Shown here piece by piece: positions 1 through 8,993 of a stretch of DNA of 64,000 nt (position 1 is the stretch's first letter; each line of letters starts with the position of its first letter). The notes under the pieces were generated by a model, which was not told the origin of the DNA, made no database searches, and saw only the letters and a list, made by a program, of their open reading frames with translations. A program made the translations under genes and the position numbers. The DNA comes from MADRE3 sp963718195 (GTDB lineage Bacteria > Desulfobacterota > Desulfobulbia > Desulfobulbales > Desulfocapsaceae). The DNA lies in the NCBI GenBank assembly GCA_963718195.1, contig CAVQYQ010000006.1, forward strand, positions 992,001 to 1,056,000, in the 5' to 3' direction.

Positions 1-2
1 GC

Positions 3-305
3 GGTTATAGGCTCGTTACCGTGCAGCGTGGTGATACGCTCTTTATTCCATTTTTAGGAACGCATGATAGCTGCCAGCATTGGTTGGAGAACAACAGTCG
101 TGTTAAAAACTTTGCTGTTGGTTCCGGAATAAACATCCCTATACCCGATACGAATCAAACAGAGAAAAGCTCTAAAGAGAGTGCGCGTGAATGTAAAAAC
201 ACGGATGATGATTCGATAAACTTCTTTACGGACGAGGACTTGCGATTTGTTTTTTCAGGATTAGTCCGGGGCTTGAAAAAGCAGAAAAAAATGGAAAGGG
301 AATAG
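3..305 (+). CDS. Partial ORF, possible toxin-like C-terminal part
   Basis: The reading frame is open from the left edge of the window, so the N-terminus lies outside and the start cannot be judged; the first internal start-like codon is a GTG at 21. The visible part has a beta-strand-like segment (LVTVQRGDTLFIPFLGTHD) followed by a polar, acidic tail. The strand segment recalls the C-terminal part of RelE/ParE/HigB-type toxins, but that is memory of a pattern and not a secure assignment. The gene ends 16 bases before the yedF-like gene on the same strand, so the two may be co-transcribed. Confidence 0.4.
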   Translation, partial: GYRLVTVQRGDTLFIPFLGTHDSCQHWLENNSRVKNFAVGSGINIPIPDTNQTEKSSKESARECKNTDDDSINFFTDEDLRFVFSGLVRGLKKQKKMERE

Positions 306-321
306 TTCTATTATTAAATAA

Positions 322-762
322 ATGGATAGAAAAATGAAAGAAAATGTTGGACGCAGTTCTACATGCTCGATGGATTCATCTCAGAACAAGGCTTTATTAA
401 GCAAAGAAACTTTTCGTGATGCTGAAGAAAAGATCTTGGTGCTTTGTGGTACAGATCGACTTGGCTTTGGGGATGACGAACTGGGATTGAAACTGATGAT
501 TAATTTTATTCGCACCCTGAAAGAAATTGGCGATGATCTGTGGCGGCTTGTATTTGTAAATAATGGGGTTAAACTTACCATTGAGGGGTCTGAGGTTCTT
601 GAAGATTTGAAAATTTATGAATCCACTGGTTTAAAAATACTTGTCTGTGGGACATGTCTGAATCACTTCAATCTGTCGGGAAAAAAGAAGGTTGGAGAGA
701 CCACAAACATGGTGGATATTGTTACGTCTATGCAATTGGCCGACAAAGTGATCAGCATGTAA
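322..762 (+). CDS. yedF: YedF-like selenium-metabolism sulfurtransferase-like protein (DsrE domain)
   Basis: A 146-aa protein whose residues from about 38 to the end match the DsrE-like half of the YedF family: a first strand ending in LVLCGTDRLGFGDDELG, then NFIRTLKE, FVNNGVKLT and the strand/Cys segment ILVCGTCLNHF. YedF proteins normally carry a TusA-like sulfur-carrier domain (with a CPxP motif) before this domain. Here about 37 polar residues replace it, so this is a DsrE-only version. The family co-occurs with selenium use and its biochemistry is not settled. The start is uncertain because no strong ribosome binding site precedes the ATG at 322 or the one at 334. It fits the Sec-encoding peptide gene found further along the window. 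Confidence 0.75.
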   Translation: MDRKMKENVGRSSTCSMDSSQNKALLSKETFRDAEEKILVLCGTDRLGFGDDELGLKLMINFIRTLKEIGDDLWRLVFVNNGVKLTIEGSEVLEDLKIYESTGLKILVCGTCLNHFNLSGKKKVGETTNMVDIVTSMQLADKVISM

Positions 763-1107
763 CGATTTCCTGTGATATTGGACCCTTATCTTGAGTAACA
801 CATTTTGAAACCAGAGGTAACTATAGGCTGTCCTTGTTCTTGGATTCGTTAAATAAATTGGAGTTTATCCCTGATATGTTCCAGCTGTGGCTGATTTTTG
901 AACGCAGCATTGCCAACTCTAAGGCCAACAATCCTGCGTTTCCTTTTAGCTTGAGTTGTTTCCTATAAATTTACCGGTTAGTCTACAACGGACAATTTCC
1001 TGTCAAGAAATCAGAGGGGAACAGGAAAGATCTCATTCTACACATTGTAAACACTTTAATCAGCACCCACTCATTTAGATTTCTTACTATAATTTTGATA
1101 TCATTGG

Positions 1108-1169
1108 ATAGATATTCTGTGCTGTTTCGAAGCCGAAGGTCGTGGGTTCGAATCCCACCTCGCTTACCA
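1108..1169 (+). repeat. tRNA 3'-end fragment, copy 1 (T-arm, acceptor 3' strand, CCA)
   Basis: Bases 1128-1169 read as the 3' part of a tRNA: the end of an anticodon arm (CGAAGCCGAAGG), a T-arm GTGGG-TTCGAAT-CCCAC with a fully paired 5-bp stem, the acceptor strand CTCGCTT, and ACCA. No matching 5' half lies upstream, so this is not a complete tRNA gene. The same 42-nt block recurs at 16529-16570 with similar flanks on both sides (GATATTCTGTG upstream, a GATAGAGGG hairpin downstream). It is best read as a tRNA-derived attachment-site remnant; arginine TCG identity is only a guess from the loop bases. Confidence 0.7.
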
Positions 1170-1206
1170 TTGAGGACACGAAACCACGGATCGTTGGAAT
1201 ATAATG

Positions 1207-1240
1207 AAGCCTTCTATTGCAAAAAGTGATAGAGGGCTTT
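1207..1240 (+). terminator. Stem-loop after tRNA fragment copy 1
   Basis: AAGCCTTCTAT pairs with ATAGAGGGCTT (one G-T wobble) around a short A-rich loop and is followed by TTT. It sits where the terminator of a tRNA gene would, and a related hairpin follows copy 2 at 16607-16637, so it was probably duplicated with the tRNA end. Confidence 0.5.
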
Positions 1241-1607
1241 TACTATTTGGAAAACACTTGGGGAACACCTGGAGTGTTTAAAGATTCGGGGTTATTTAGC
1301 AGGTGCCCAAGTTGGATGCGTGCCTTGATTCTACTAGGATAGGAACTGGCAGCCTCAATTCTCAATTATCTTCGATGACTTCAACCAGTTCGGAGCTGCA
1401 AAGAAAACAGCTCAAACTGAAGGGAAAGGCAAAACTACTTACCTTGATCCTGCAATGTTAAGGTCAATGGCCAGTTTTTAATGTTACCTGGTCAGAGAGA
1501 ACTGAATCTGGGGTGAAGTCTCCAAACCAGGGATTGACAGGGGATATCTCCACACCATCAGCTCCCGAGTACAGATAATAATGAGATCAAGTCGAAACTA
1601 TTTCATA

Positions 1608-1952
1608 TCACTCAATCACATATACCTTGATTTTATCATCTGAAAATTGATCGACCTCTACCCCAGCGCAGCTTGATTTTGTTACATGGTTAACGCCCAG
1701 CAACACGCTATACGTTCCTATACTTTTTGACTTGAACCTGACCCCACCGGTAGCCTGGGTGTATTCTGTACTATCGTTTTTTGGATCAATTTCAACCTGT
1801 AGATTGTAAAAATCACCACCACCGATTTTAGCCTGAGGTACTGAAACCGGGATAAAAAGCCACTCACCTTTTAGGGCAGTATAGATATACTCTGCACCTG
1901 ATGCCGGTAGAGCCATCAGCAACAGAAAAGTTGGAACAATGTATTTTTTCAA
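1608..1952 (-). CDS. Small predicted exported protein, unknown function
   Basis: A 114-aa ORF with a clear signal peptide: KK near the start, a hydrophobic core (FLLLMALP) and an AxxA-type cleavage site at ASGAEY. The mature part is predicted to be beta-rich with one Cys (SSCAGVE). I do not recognise the family. The start would be a TTG at 1952 with no convincing ribosome binding site and a strong hairpin immediately upstream, so the true start or an upstream frameshift remains open. It lies downstream of the frameshifted molybdoenzyme operon on the same strand, but the intervening hairpin suggests separate transcription. Confidence 0.5.
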   Translation of the reverse strand: MKKYIVPTFLLLMALPASGAEYIYTALKGEWLFIPVSVPQAKIGGGDFYNLQVEIDPKNDSTEYTQATGGVRFKSKSIGTYSVLLGVNHVTKSSCAGVEVDQFSDDKIKVYVIE

Positions 1953-1959
1953 GATTGTT

Positions 1960-1987
1960 TCTGCCCGGGCTGTTCAGCCCGGGCAGA
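1960..1987 (-). terminator. Perfect 12-bp hairpin after the molybdoenzyme Fe-S subunit
   Basis: TCTGCCCGGGCT and AGCCCGGGCAGA form a perfect inverted repeat with a 4-nt loop, directly after the dmsB-type stop codon at 1992. No long U run follows on the minus strand, so it may act as an RNA-stabilising or weak termination structure. Confidence 0.55.
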
Positions 1988-1991
1988 CCTG

Positions 1992-2563
1992 TTAAGAGTC
2001 CTTGCTTGCCAGCGCCAGCTTTGGTGTCATCGGCCTGATGAACCTGGTGGAGGGGTTGAGCTCCTCATGCTTTCAAATCCCGGTGGATATTGTTCTGCCT
2101 TGGGATTATCCAGCTTTGCCAGATCAACAATGGTAAGAGCTTTTGTGGGGCAACCCAGTACACATGCGGGCTTGAGTCCGGCATCGACACGTTCCACACA
2201 CATGCTGCATTTCTCCGCTCTTTCAAGAACCTTATTATCTTTGGCCGCTCCATAGGGACATTCATCGATACAGGCATGACAGTAAATACATTTCTCGGCA
2301 GTATGCACGACGATACCATCTTTCTCCCTCTTCACATGTGCCTGAACGGGACACACCTCTACACAGACAGGTTCGGCACAATGATTGCATGCAAGAGAGT
2401 AAAATGCTCTTTCACTGTGTGGATAATGTTCGTCTGAAAGAGGCGTCAGGTCCCGCCATACCACACCCGGCTCCTGGTGGTACTGATTTTTGCACGCCTG
2501 CGCACACGAGTAGCAGCCAATACATTTTTTGGAATTGACCATAAAGGCCAGTTGTTTTTTCAT
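1992..2563 (-). pseudogene. DmsB-like 4x[4Fe-4S] electron-transfer subunit, frameshifted near its end
   Basis: Ferredoxin-type partner of a DMSO-reductase-family molybdoenzyme. Four cysteine clusters are visible in order: CIGCYSCAQAC, CNHCAEPVCVEVCP, CIYCHACIDECPYG and CSMCVERVDAG...CVLGCP, as in DmsB/PsrB/NrfC proteins. The best start is the third of three consecutive ATGs (2563), six bases after GGAG; residues upstream of it in the open frame belong to the end of the catalytic-subunit gene. After PPGFESM (about 2060) the frame shifts: the other frame continues as ELNPSTRFIRPMTPK and stops at 1992-1994, which looks like the native C-terminus. No NrfD/DmsC-type membrane anchor lies next to it. 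Confidence 0.7.
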
Positions 2564-2573
2564 CATCATCTCC

Positions 2574-4840
2574 CTATGCCTTGCTATATCTGCAAACTGA
2601 TCATGAATGGCTACGCCCGGAGCCCCTGTCTTAAAACTTCCCATATCGGAGGATTCATCATCGACCAGATTCTGGACGTTGTAAGTTTGCCTTCCTAAAC
2701 CATGCCTCGTACATCAAGATCACATCCTCAGCCACATTATCGGTAAGTTTAGCCTTTAACGGTGACATTGCCGATTTTGTTAAAGACCTTCACCATATCG
2801 CCTTCAGCAATGTTTTTTGCTTTGGCCGCAGCCGGGTTGATATAGACAAACGGTTCTTTATTGAAATCTTCCATATAATCAATATTCACAAACTGCGAAT
2901 GCAGGCCAAACTGGGTGTGCGGGGTAAGCACCCTGAACTTGTCGTATGCCTTTCTCCTGCCTTGTATTCCGGCAGTTTGGTATGGCCGTATTCTGTTGCA
3001 AGATCTGAGCTGAATTCGTATTTACCTGAAGGTGTGCCAAATTTTTTGTCATGCCACGAAGCACTGGATGCAAGCTTGGCCTTTTTCGGCCCGTTTCTTA
3101 AATCCTGCCAGCTCTTGATCCCAAATAATTTATGAATTCTGTCGTTAAACTCTTTTTCCATCCACACCTTGGTGTCCATGATCTGTGGAAAGGTACAGGA
3201 GCCGGATTCAAGTTCATTCATCTTTTGGAGAGCATGGCTCCAATCTGTAAATCACTTTTGGCCTCATACTGTTCAGGAATAGCCTTTTCATTGATACTCA
3301 GCCAATAATGCCAATAGGAGACGTTTACCGTATATTCCTCAAACAGGGTTGTTGATGGCAGCACAATATCGGCATTTTGTACCGTCTCATTAAAAAACTG
3401 GTCCACAACAACGACCATCTCGAGCTTATCAAAGGCCTTTTGCAGTTTCGGCCGGTCGAAATCCTGGGCAAAAGGATTTTTACAGGCAACCCATAACAGC
3501 CGAATAGGTGGCTCGTCAGTGGTCAGAATCGACTCGGCAAGTTTATTGATATTGATGTTCTGTCGGAATACTGTGCATCACCTTCCTGTTCTGCCGTGAA
3601 TTCACTTTTGATCTTGTCTTTGCCCAAATAACCAACCGAACCCTCAGGCTGTTTCTGGACCATGGCATTATAATTAAAGCCCCAGGTCTGGAGATGGCCG
3701 TATCTGACCCCACCACCTTCTTTACTGATATTGCCGGTCATGGCTGCCAGGGCATCAATGGCCCGCACATTGGCACCACCATTGATATGCCTCTGCAGCC
3801 CATATCCTGCCCAGATTGTAGCTGGTTCAGCCTTCGCGTACTCTTCAGCCATCTGGCGGATCAATTCTGCCGGTACACCACTCTGCTCGGCAGCCCATTC
3901 CACAGTGACGTTTTCTTGAGATAGCTCGACAAAATCCTCAAATCCCTTACTGTATTTCTCAACAAATTCGGTATTGTACGAGTTTTTGTCCACAATATGG
4001 CGAGCCATTCCAAGGGCCAGAACTCCGTCCTGTGAGGTCTTGACCCGCACATAGAGATCTGCCTTTGCTGCAGTCTGGGTCAGAAGCGGGTCGATGACGA
4101 CAAGCTTTGCACCTCTTTCCTGGGCCTCATAGATAAATTTCATGGTGTGTACGGAGTTCCAGGCAGGATTACCGCCCCAGATAATAATGTATTTCGCTTT
4201 GACAAAATCCTCCGGGTCGTTGCACCACATGTTGCCCATATCAAAATTCTGGGCATCGATGCCCGCAGGCCAGCATGGTGTGCCGACAAACCGGCTGGTA
4301 TAACCGAGAGAACTCATCATTCCCTCAACCCCGTAATGGGTTATGCCAAAGTTACCGGAATATTTATCCAGTGCCATGCCCAGCAGGCTGCCGTCTTTTT
4401 CTTTATTTCGAATATTTTTTCAGCAATTTCGGTCAGCGCCTCTTCCCAGCTGATTCTCTTCCAGTTACCGGTTCCCCGGCCGATCTGTTTCATCGGGTAC
4501 TTAATCCTGTCAGGGCTGTACACCCTGCGCGGATAGGCATATCCTTTCACACACAAAGCGCCATCGGTAAAGGTGGACTCCTGTGCTCCTTCGATAAATT
4601 CCAGCACACCATTGCGTACATAGGATTTGATGCTGCATGTGTCATAACAGTTTCTGGGACATGCATTACGGAATATGTCATATTTCCCCTCATAATGAAT
4701 ACGCTCCCAGGCATTTGCTCGAAGAATTCCGGCAGGTATCGATGCCAGTACTCCGGCCGCCACCATACCTTTTAGAAATCCACGTCTGCTAAAAGGACAA
4801 ACAGCTGTATTATTCGGTTTTTTTCAGCTCACTTTTTCAT
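2574..4840 (-). pseudogene. DMSO-reductase-family molybdopterin oxidoreductase catalytic subunit, multiply frameshifted
   Basis: About 755 codons are spread over several frames. In order: an ATG at 4840 behind AAGGAG; a Tat motif SRRGFLKG at 4767-4790; Fe-S ligands CPRNCYDTC and ALCVKG; the molybdopterin core (GYTSRFVGTPCWPAG, IIIWGGNPAW, VVIDPLLTQTA); QNADIVLP; and a C-terminal segment with PHTQFGLHSQF and GDMVKVFNKIGNV. Frame changes occur near 4800-4830, 4382, 3565, 3228, 2957, 2755, 2690 and 2580, several at short A runs. Between shifts the sequence stays family-like with no extra stops. This is either recent inactivation or local sequence error. The substrate cannot be told from sequence. 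Order chaperone, A subunit, B subunit matches the Dms/Tor operon type, with the start overlapping the chaperone stop. Confidence 0.75.
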
Positions 4841-5389
4841 ACCATCTCCTTATGTTGCGTAAGTATTGCCAGCCTCGTTCTCAACCCATTCTGACAAAGC
4901 ATCAGTACATCCATCACTGCCACCGAATCAGTGCAGTGCTCCAGTGCCCTTGCGATAAAATCCGGCATCCATAATGCGATATGTTCATCTATAAAACCTG
5001 CATACATCTCTGCTGCTTCGGGAACGTCCCTGGCAAGGAGCAGCAGATGCCTGCATGCATCAAGTTCATAGGCAATGCTGTCCTCCGGCTCGCTGCCGAT
5101 CTCGTCAAGACTCAGTCCAATGGACTGATAAAATGTCTCGTACTTCAGCGGTCACGGCTCCCTGTATGAGTCCTTCTGGGTCAAGATATACAGAGGCGAC
5201 AGCCGGGGCTTGCGGTGCCATGGGACCGACAAACAACCTATTGAAAGTAAATTCTTCCATGATCCCAGTCGATCTCTTCGTGAACTGCTGGCAGTGCCAC
5301 ACGACAGCTGCAATGGTGATATAGGCTTCTCTCAGCGACTCTTTGCTGCCGTAATGGAAAAAATCCCTGAAAGCTTCGAGGAGTTGCAT
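4837..5389 (-). pseudogene. TorD/DmsD-like molybdoenzyme chaperone, one frameshift
   Basis: All-helical protein encoded just upstream of the molybdoenzyme subunit. The first part (94 aa, from 5389) begins MQLLEAFRDFF and ends in one frame at about 5105. The continuation in another frame reads SLDEIGSEPEDSIAYELDAC, then RHLLLLARDVPEAAEMYAGF, then EHIALWMPDFIARALEH, the typical TorD-family E-F-x-EHLxxWxPxF region, and stops at 4837-4839, overlapping the next ATG. Such chaperones bind the Tat leader of their partner enzyme until cofactor is inserted. One indel near 5110-5120 separates the halves; whether it is real or an error is unknown. Confidence 0.65.
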
Positions 5390-5402
5390 AGTTTGTCCAT
5401 AT

Positions 5403-5510
5403 TCAATACCCTTTTAATATTATTTTAAAAGAGTATAAACGGGTATGGAATGGGTGCAAATGGGAGCTATTAGGTATTTAATGGGTATAAAAACATACCC
5501 AATAAAAGAA
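5403..5510. promoter_or_regulatory. Inverted and direct repeats upstream of the chaperone/molybdoenzyme operon
   Basis: The 169-bp gap between the regulator gene and the chaperone gene holds ATACCCTTTTAA at 5406-5417 facing TTAAAAGAGTAT at 5425-5436 (one mismatch), a GGGTAT at 5441-5446, and AATGGGTAT at 5480-5488 facing ATACCCAAT at 5495-5503. The repeated TGGGTAT half-site suggests an operator array. The adjacent PAS-LuxR regulator is the obvious candidate to bind it; that link is inference. Confidence 0.5.
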
Positions 5511-5558
5511 GGGGCATATAGTGGTGATACGGAGGATACCTTTGCCGGGAAATTCGGC

Positions 5559-7212
5559 TTATTTATTCAGATAGGCAAAAAGATTGACATCTTTCCCGCT
5601 CAGGCCAAGCTTTCGCCTGATATTTTTGCGGTGTGTCTGCACTGTTTCAATGGAGATGGCCATGGCATCGGCGATATCCTTTGAGGTAGATCCGGCCTGA
5701 ATCAACTGACAGACATGCACTTCAGATTTGGTGAGTCTTATTATATCTTCGTTACTGATAGCACCGGAAGACCTGGTCAGGCCAGCCAACTGGTCCCGGA
5801 GTATTTTCATATACATGTCCCGTACCTCAATATTATCTTCAGCTGCAAGTTTCTGCAGTGATGGGATGATGCTTGTGGTCACCTTCTGGGCGATTGAAAT
5901 CTCAAAATCCTCCTTGTCCCGGTCTATGGCTTTCATAACATTTCTAAGCGTGACATTCATCTCCTCAGCTTTTGTTTTTTCCTCTCGTAGATATCTCTCC
6001 ATCGCCTTCTGCTGAGTGATATTGCGGACAATCAGATGCAGAAAATCATCTCCACCAAGACGAAATTTATTGACCGTGATACTGGCGGGAAATGCATCGC
6101 CGCTGCCGGTAATCCCATTGACTTCACCGTGCCAGACATCACCTTCGTCTATCAAAGCAGCCTGACGAAGGCTGTCGATGTGAATCGGGGTGAATGATTT
6201 TCACGCAATTTGCCCCTTCCAGCCAATGGCTGGTCATACCGAACATGTCCGCCGCTTTTTCATTGGCCTGGACAATCTTCAAGGAGTTGTCTACCAGCAA
6301 AATACCCTCACCGGCAGAAGTAAACAGTGATCGAAATAGTTGTTCCGATTTCGTCAGTGCTTCGGTTCGCTCCTGCACAACTTTTTCAAGCTGCATTCTC
6401 TGATCAATCATAGAGGTGATGTCACTGAGAATGATGACATATCCAGCAGATGCAAGGGAAACCTTTTTCAGGGGCACGATAACCATTGCGTATATTTCTG
6501 TACCATTTTTCATCTTTATCTCATGACTTTGCCCAGATGGATACTGTTGAAGAAACCTTGCAACCGAATAGCCCTCATATCCAATATGTCCGAATGCGAG
6601 ATCACCCAACGCGCTGATGCCGAAATGCTCTCTGGCTATCTCATTCATCTCAAGGATTACCCCCTTATCGCTGATAACCAGAACGGTATCTGAGGTAGCC
6701 TCAAAGATGTTTTCATACTTGTTTTTCTCAAGTGTCAAGCTACGGTTCGTTTCAGCCAGCATGCTCAACGTGGTATTGTGGGTTGAGTCATCCCAGGCTG
6801 CTATGGCTATCGTTTCGATAGCATCCGCAACCCGACGGAACTTGATGTGATTGTCGAGTTTTTCACTACCAGGTAAATCCGACTGAAGAATTATATCCTC
6901 CACGGCATGAAGCAAGGTTTTAAAGCATCCAAAGAACATCTCTGCCTTTATCCCCCGAGCCTGGTGCCTCCTACCTGTTTGAACCAGAAAATCAGCTACT
7001 TCTCTATCATTTTTTAATATTGAAGGAAATTGCAAAGATGCTTTTTGAGCCAAAAGAACCTGTATTGGTTCGACAAGGCCCTGGAGACTGAGAATGCAAT
7101 CCTCTTTCTTGGCAGTGGTATGCTCAAGGTATCCGGCCTGCTCCATATAATCCGTCCACTTCACAAGAAATGTGTCTATTTCCTGAAGAATTTTGTCCAG
7201 CAATAATTTCAT
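5559..7212 (-). pseudogene. PAS-domain LuxR-family transcriptional regulator, one frameshift
   Basis: The N-terminal part (from the ATG at 7212, preceded by GGGG) carries a helical domain, then a PAS domain (YENIFEATSDTVLVISDKG) and a second PAS (LFRSLFTSAGEGILLVDNSL). The frame shifts near 6195-6205 at GTGAAAATC; the next frame continues as FTPIHIDSLRQAALIDEGDVW, finishes the PAS domain, and ends with a LuxR-type HTH (LTKSEVHVCQLIQAGSTSKDIADAM, then VQTHRKNIRRKLGL). A histidine-kinase domain is absent, so this would be a one-component sensor-regulator. It is upstream of and co-oriented with the molybdoenzyme operon and may control it. The single indel leaves its function uncertain. Confidence 0.7.
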
Positions 7213-7766
7213 TTTAAAACCCCTCTGGCTCTTAAGTAACCACAAGAAACTCAGCGTAAAGACTGTCGCAGTGTTAATTAGAATAAGTACTACACCTGTC
7301 TTCCGTGGGCAAACTGAAAGTTCTGATATCAACGTCACCTGATGCAAAAGGTTTTTTTTGAAGGAGCAGACAAAAAAGGCGAAATCCTCAACCTATCCAA
7401 GTTCCAGGATTGAGAGATTACCCCTCCAAATTGCAAATTTCAACATGCTGTCAGGTGGTTGTCTGTCTGGATGAAGACAAAGAAAAACAGCCATATTCGA
7501 AAGGTTTGAGAGTAAAAGACATGATTGTGATTATAGCGACGAAGTTCAGGCAGTGGACTGCAATAAACTTCACTTGCTGCAGGCCCCCCCTGTAATGAAT
7601 TGTTAGGCCGTCGTGCATCCTGGGGAAGTCGGGAGGTGGGCGAAGCTTTTCCGGCAAAGTTGGCTGTCCGGGGAACTCTCTGCTTTTTAATAATAGAGAA
7701 GAATAGGAGAAGAGTAGAAAAGCGTGGTCTGCCCCTATTTGTTCCAGCCATTCAGATTGACCAAAT
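7213..7766. other. Intergenic region, no gene recognised
   Basis: This 554-bp stretch lies between the start of the PAS-LuxR gene and the end of kbl. Overlapping frames on both strands have no family-like sequence. An upstream extension of the regulator (to 7347) would add a hydrophobic stretch but has no ribosome binding site. A run of eight Cs occurs at about 7583-7591. Confidence 0.4.
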
Positions 7767-8990
7767 TCACGAGAATGAAGCCAGGACTCCAAGCACGTAA
7801 TCGATATCCGCTTTCGTGTGGGCCGCGTTTATCTGGAACCTGATAGATTCATTTCCTTTGGGAACCACCGGGAAAGTGAGTCCTACGACCAGGATCCCCG
7901 CTTCAAAAAGATCGTTCACCAGCTCTCTTGTCTTTTTGGTATCACGAACAAGAAGCGGTACAACCGGGTGTGGCCCCGGTATCGATTCCAGTCCGAGTTT
8001 ATTGAGGCCGTCTCGGAAATGGGTTGTCCTCTTTTTGAGATTGGCAAGCAGTGTTCTTCCTTCATTGCTGTCACAGATATTGAGTGCTGTTGTTGCTGCT
8101 GCACAATCAGCAACGCTTAAAGGATTGGTGTATATGTAGGTGTCCGCCTTCTGGCGAACTGCCTCAATGACGGTATCACTGGACGCGATAAAGCCGCCGT
8201 TGACCCCAAATGCCTTGCCGAAGGTGCCGATGACAATATCGGGCCAGGCGGAGCAGTATTCCGGCGTACCCCGCCCTGATTCCCCGTAGGCACCGATGCC
8301 GTGGGAGTCGTCCACTACGGTGATGACACCATCTGAAAATTTTCCGCTGAATTCCCTGCTGATCTCCTGGATTTTAGCAATGGGTGCGTAGTCGCCACGC
8401 ATGGAGAAGACACCGTCAAAGACAACTACGACCCGTTCGATATCGGCCTCCACTTCGCGAAAACATCGACGGAGATCATCCATATCGTTATGGGCAAAGA
8501 TCGACTTATTACCACTTGGTACACCCGCAATACGCATGGAACGTATAATCGAGTTGTGGTTGAGTTGGTCACCGATCCAATGGGTATTTTTGTTGCTGAT
8601 AGCAAGAGCTAGACCACAGTTGGAAGTATATGCCGAATTGAAGATCTTGGCTGCCGGTTTTTCCACAAACTGCGCAACCCTTTTTTCCAGCTCGATGTGG
8701 TAGGAATAGGTACCATCGATAAACCGTACCGCACCTGGTCCTACGCCGCAAGCGTGCGTCGCCGTGTCAGCCGCTTTGATCAGGGCCGGATGGTTGGAGA
8801 GAGAGAGGTAGGAGTTGGAGTTTAGGCGGATGAACTCCTTCTCCTGACCTGCAAGTCTGTACCGGGGACCGTGTACTCCCGTGGCAGGAATATAACCGGT
8901 GATTATCCGTTCGGGCTGTTTCGCCCTCCCTTCCTTGTTTAGGTGTTCCAGTTCCCCCTGAAGTGCCTTGTCGAGATTTTCCAAAGTCAT
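7767..8990 (-). CDS. kbl: Glycine C-acetyltransferase (2-amino-3-ketobutyrate CoA ligase)
   Basis: PLP enzyme of the alpha-oxoamine synthase family that splits 2-amino-3-ketobutyrate with CoA into glycine and acetyl-CoA, the second step of threonine degradation. The 407-aa length is usual. Visible signatures: LNSNSYLSLSNHP near residue 57, the aldehyde-ring-stacking and PLP regions (FNSAYTSNCG, DDSHGIGAYGESGRG), and the Schiff-base lysine in GTFGKAFGVNGG. The start at 8990 follows AAGGAA and lies 3 bases after the tdh stop, so both genes form one transcript and act in sequence. Identity as Kbl rather than AONS/ALAS rests mainly on the tdh neighbour. Confidence 0.92.
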   Translation of the reverse strand: MTLENLDKALQGELEHLNKEGRAKQPERIITGYIPATGVHGPRYRLAGQEKEFIRLNSNSYLSLSNHPALIKAADTATHACGVGPGAVRFIDGTYSYHIELEKRVAQFVEKPAAKIFNSAYTSNCGLALAISNKNTHWIGDQLNHNSIIRSMRIAGVPSGNKSIFAHNDMDDLRRCFREVEADIERVVVVFDGVFSMRGDYAPIAKIQEISREFSGKFSDGVITVVDDSHGIGAYGESGRGTPEYCSAWPDIVIGTFGKAFGVNGGFIASSDTVIEAVRQKADTYIYTNPLSVADCAAATTALNICDSNEGRTLLANLKKRTTHFRDGLNKLGLESIPGPHPVVPLLVRDTKKTRELVNDLFEAGILVVGLTFPVVPKGNESIRFQINAAHTKADIDYVLGVLASFS

Positions 8991-8993
8991 ATC

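Larger units (their letters stand above)
763..1607. other. Long non-coding stretch with tRNA 3' fragment and gene remnant
   Basis: No intact gene is visible in these 845 bases. They hold the tRNA 3'-end fragment and hairpin listed separately. About 1330-1480 on the plus strand reads as a short frame ending in KTTYLDPAMLRSMASF with no start codon, which looks like the tail of a lost gene that I do not recognise. Confidence 0.5.

Noticed and set aside
7213..7347. Longer N-terminus for the PAS-LuxR regulator with a membrane segment
   Set aside because: The extension has no ribosome binding site, whereas the ATG at 7212 is preceded by GGGG at the right distance and starts family-like helical sequence.
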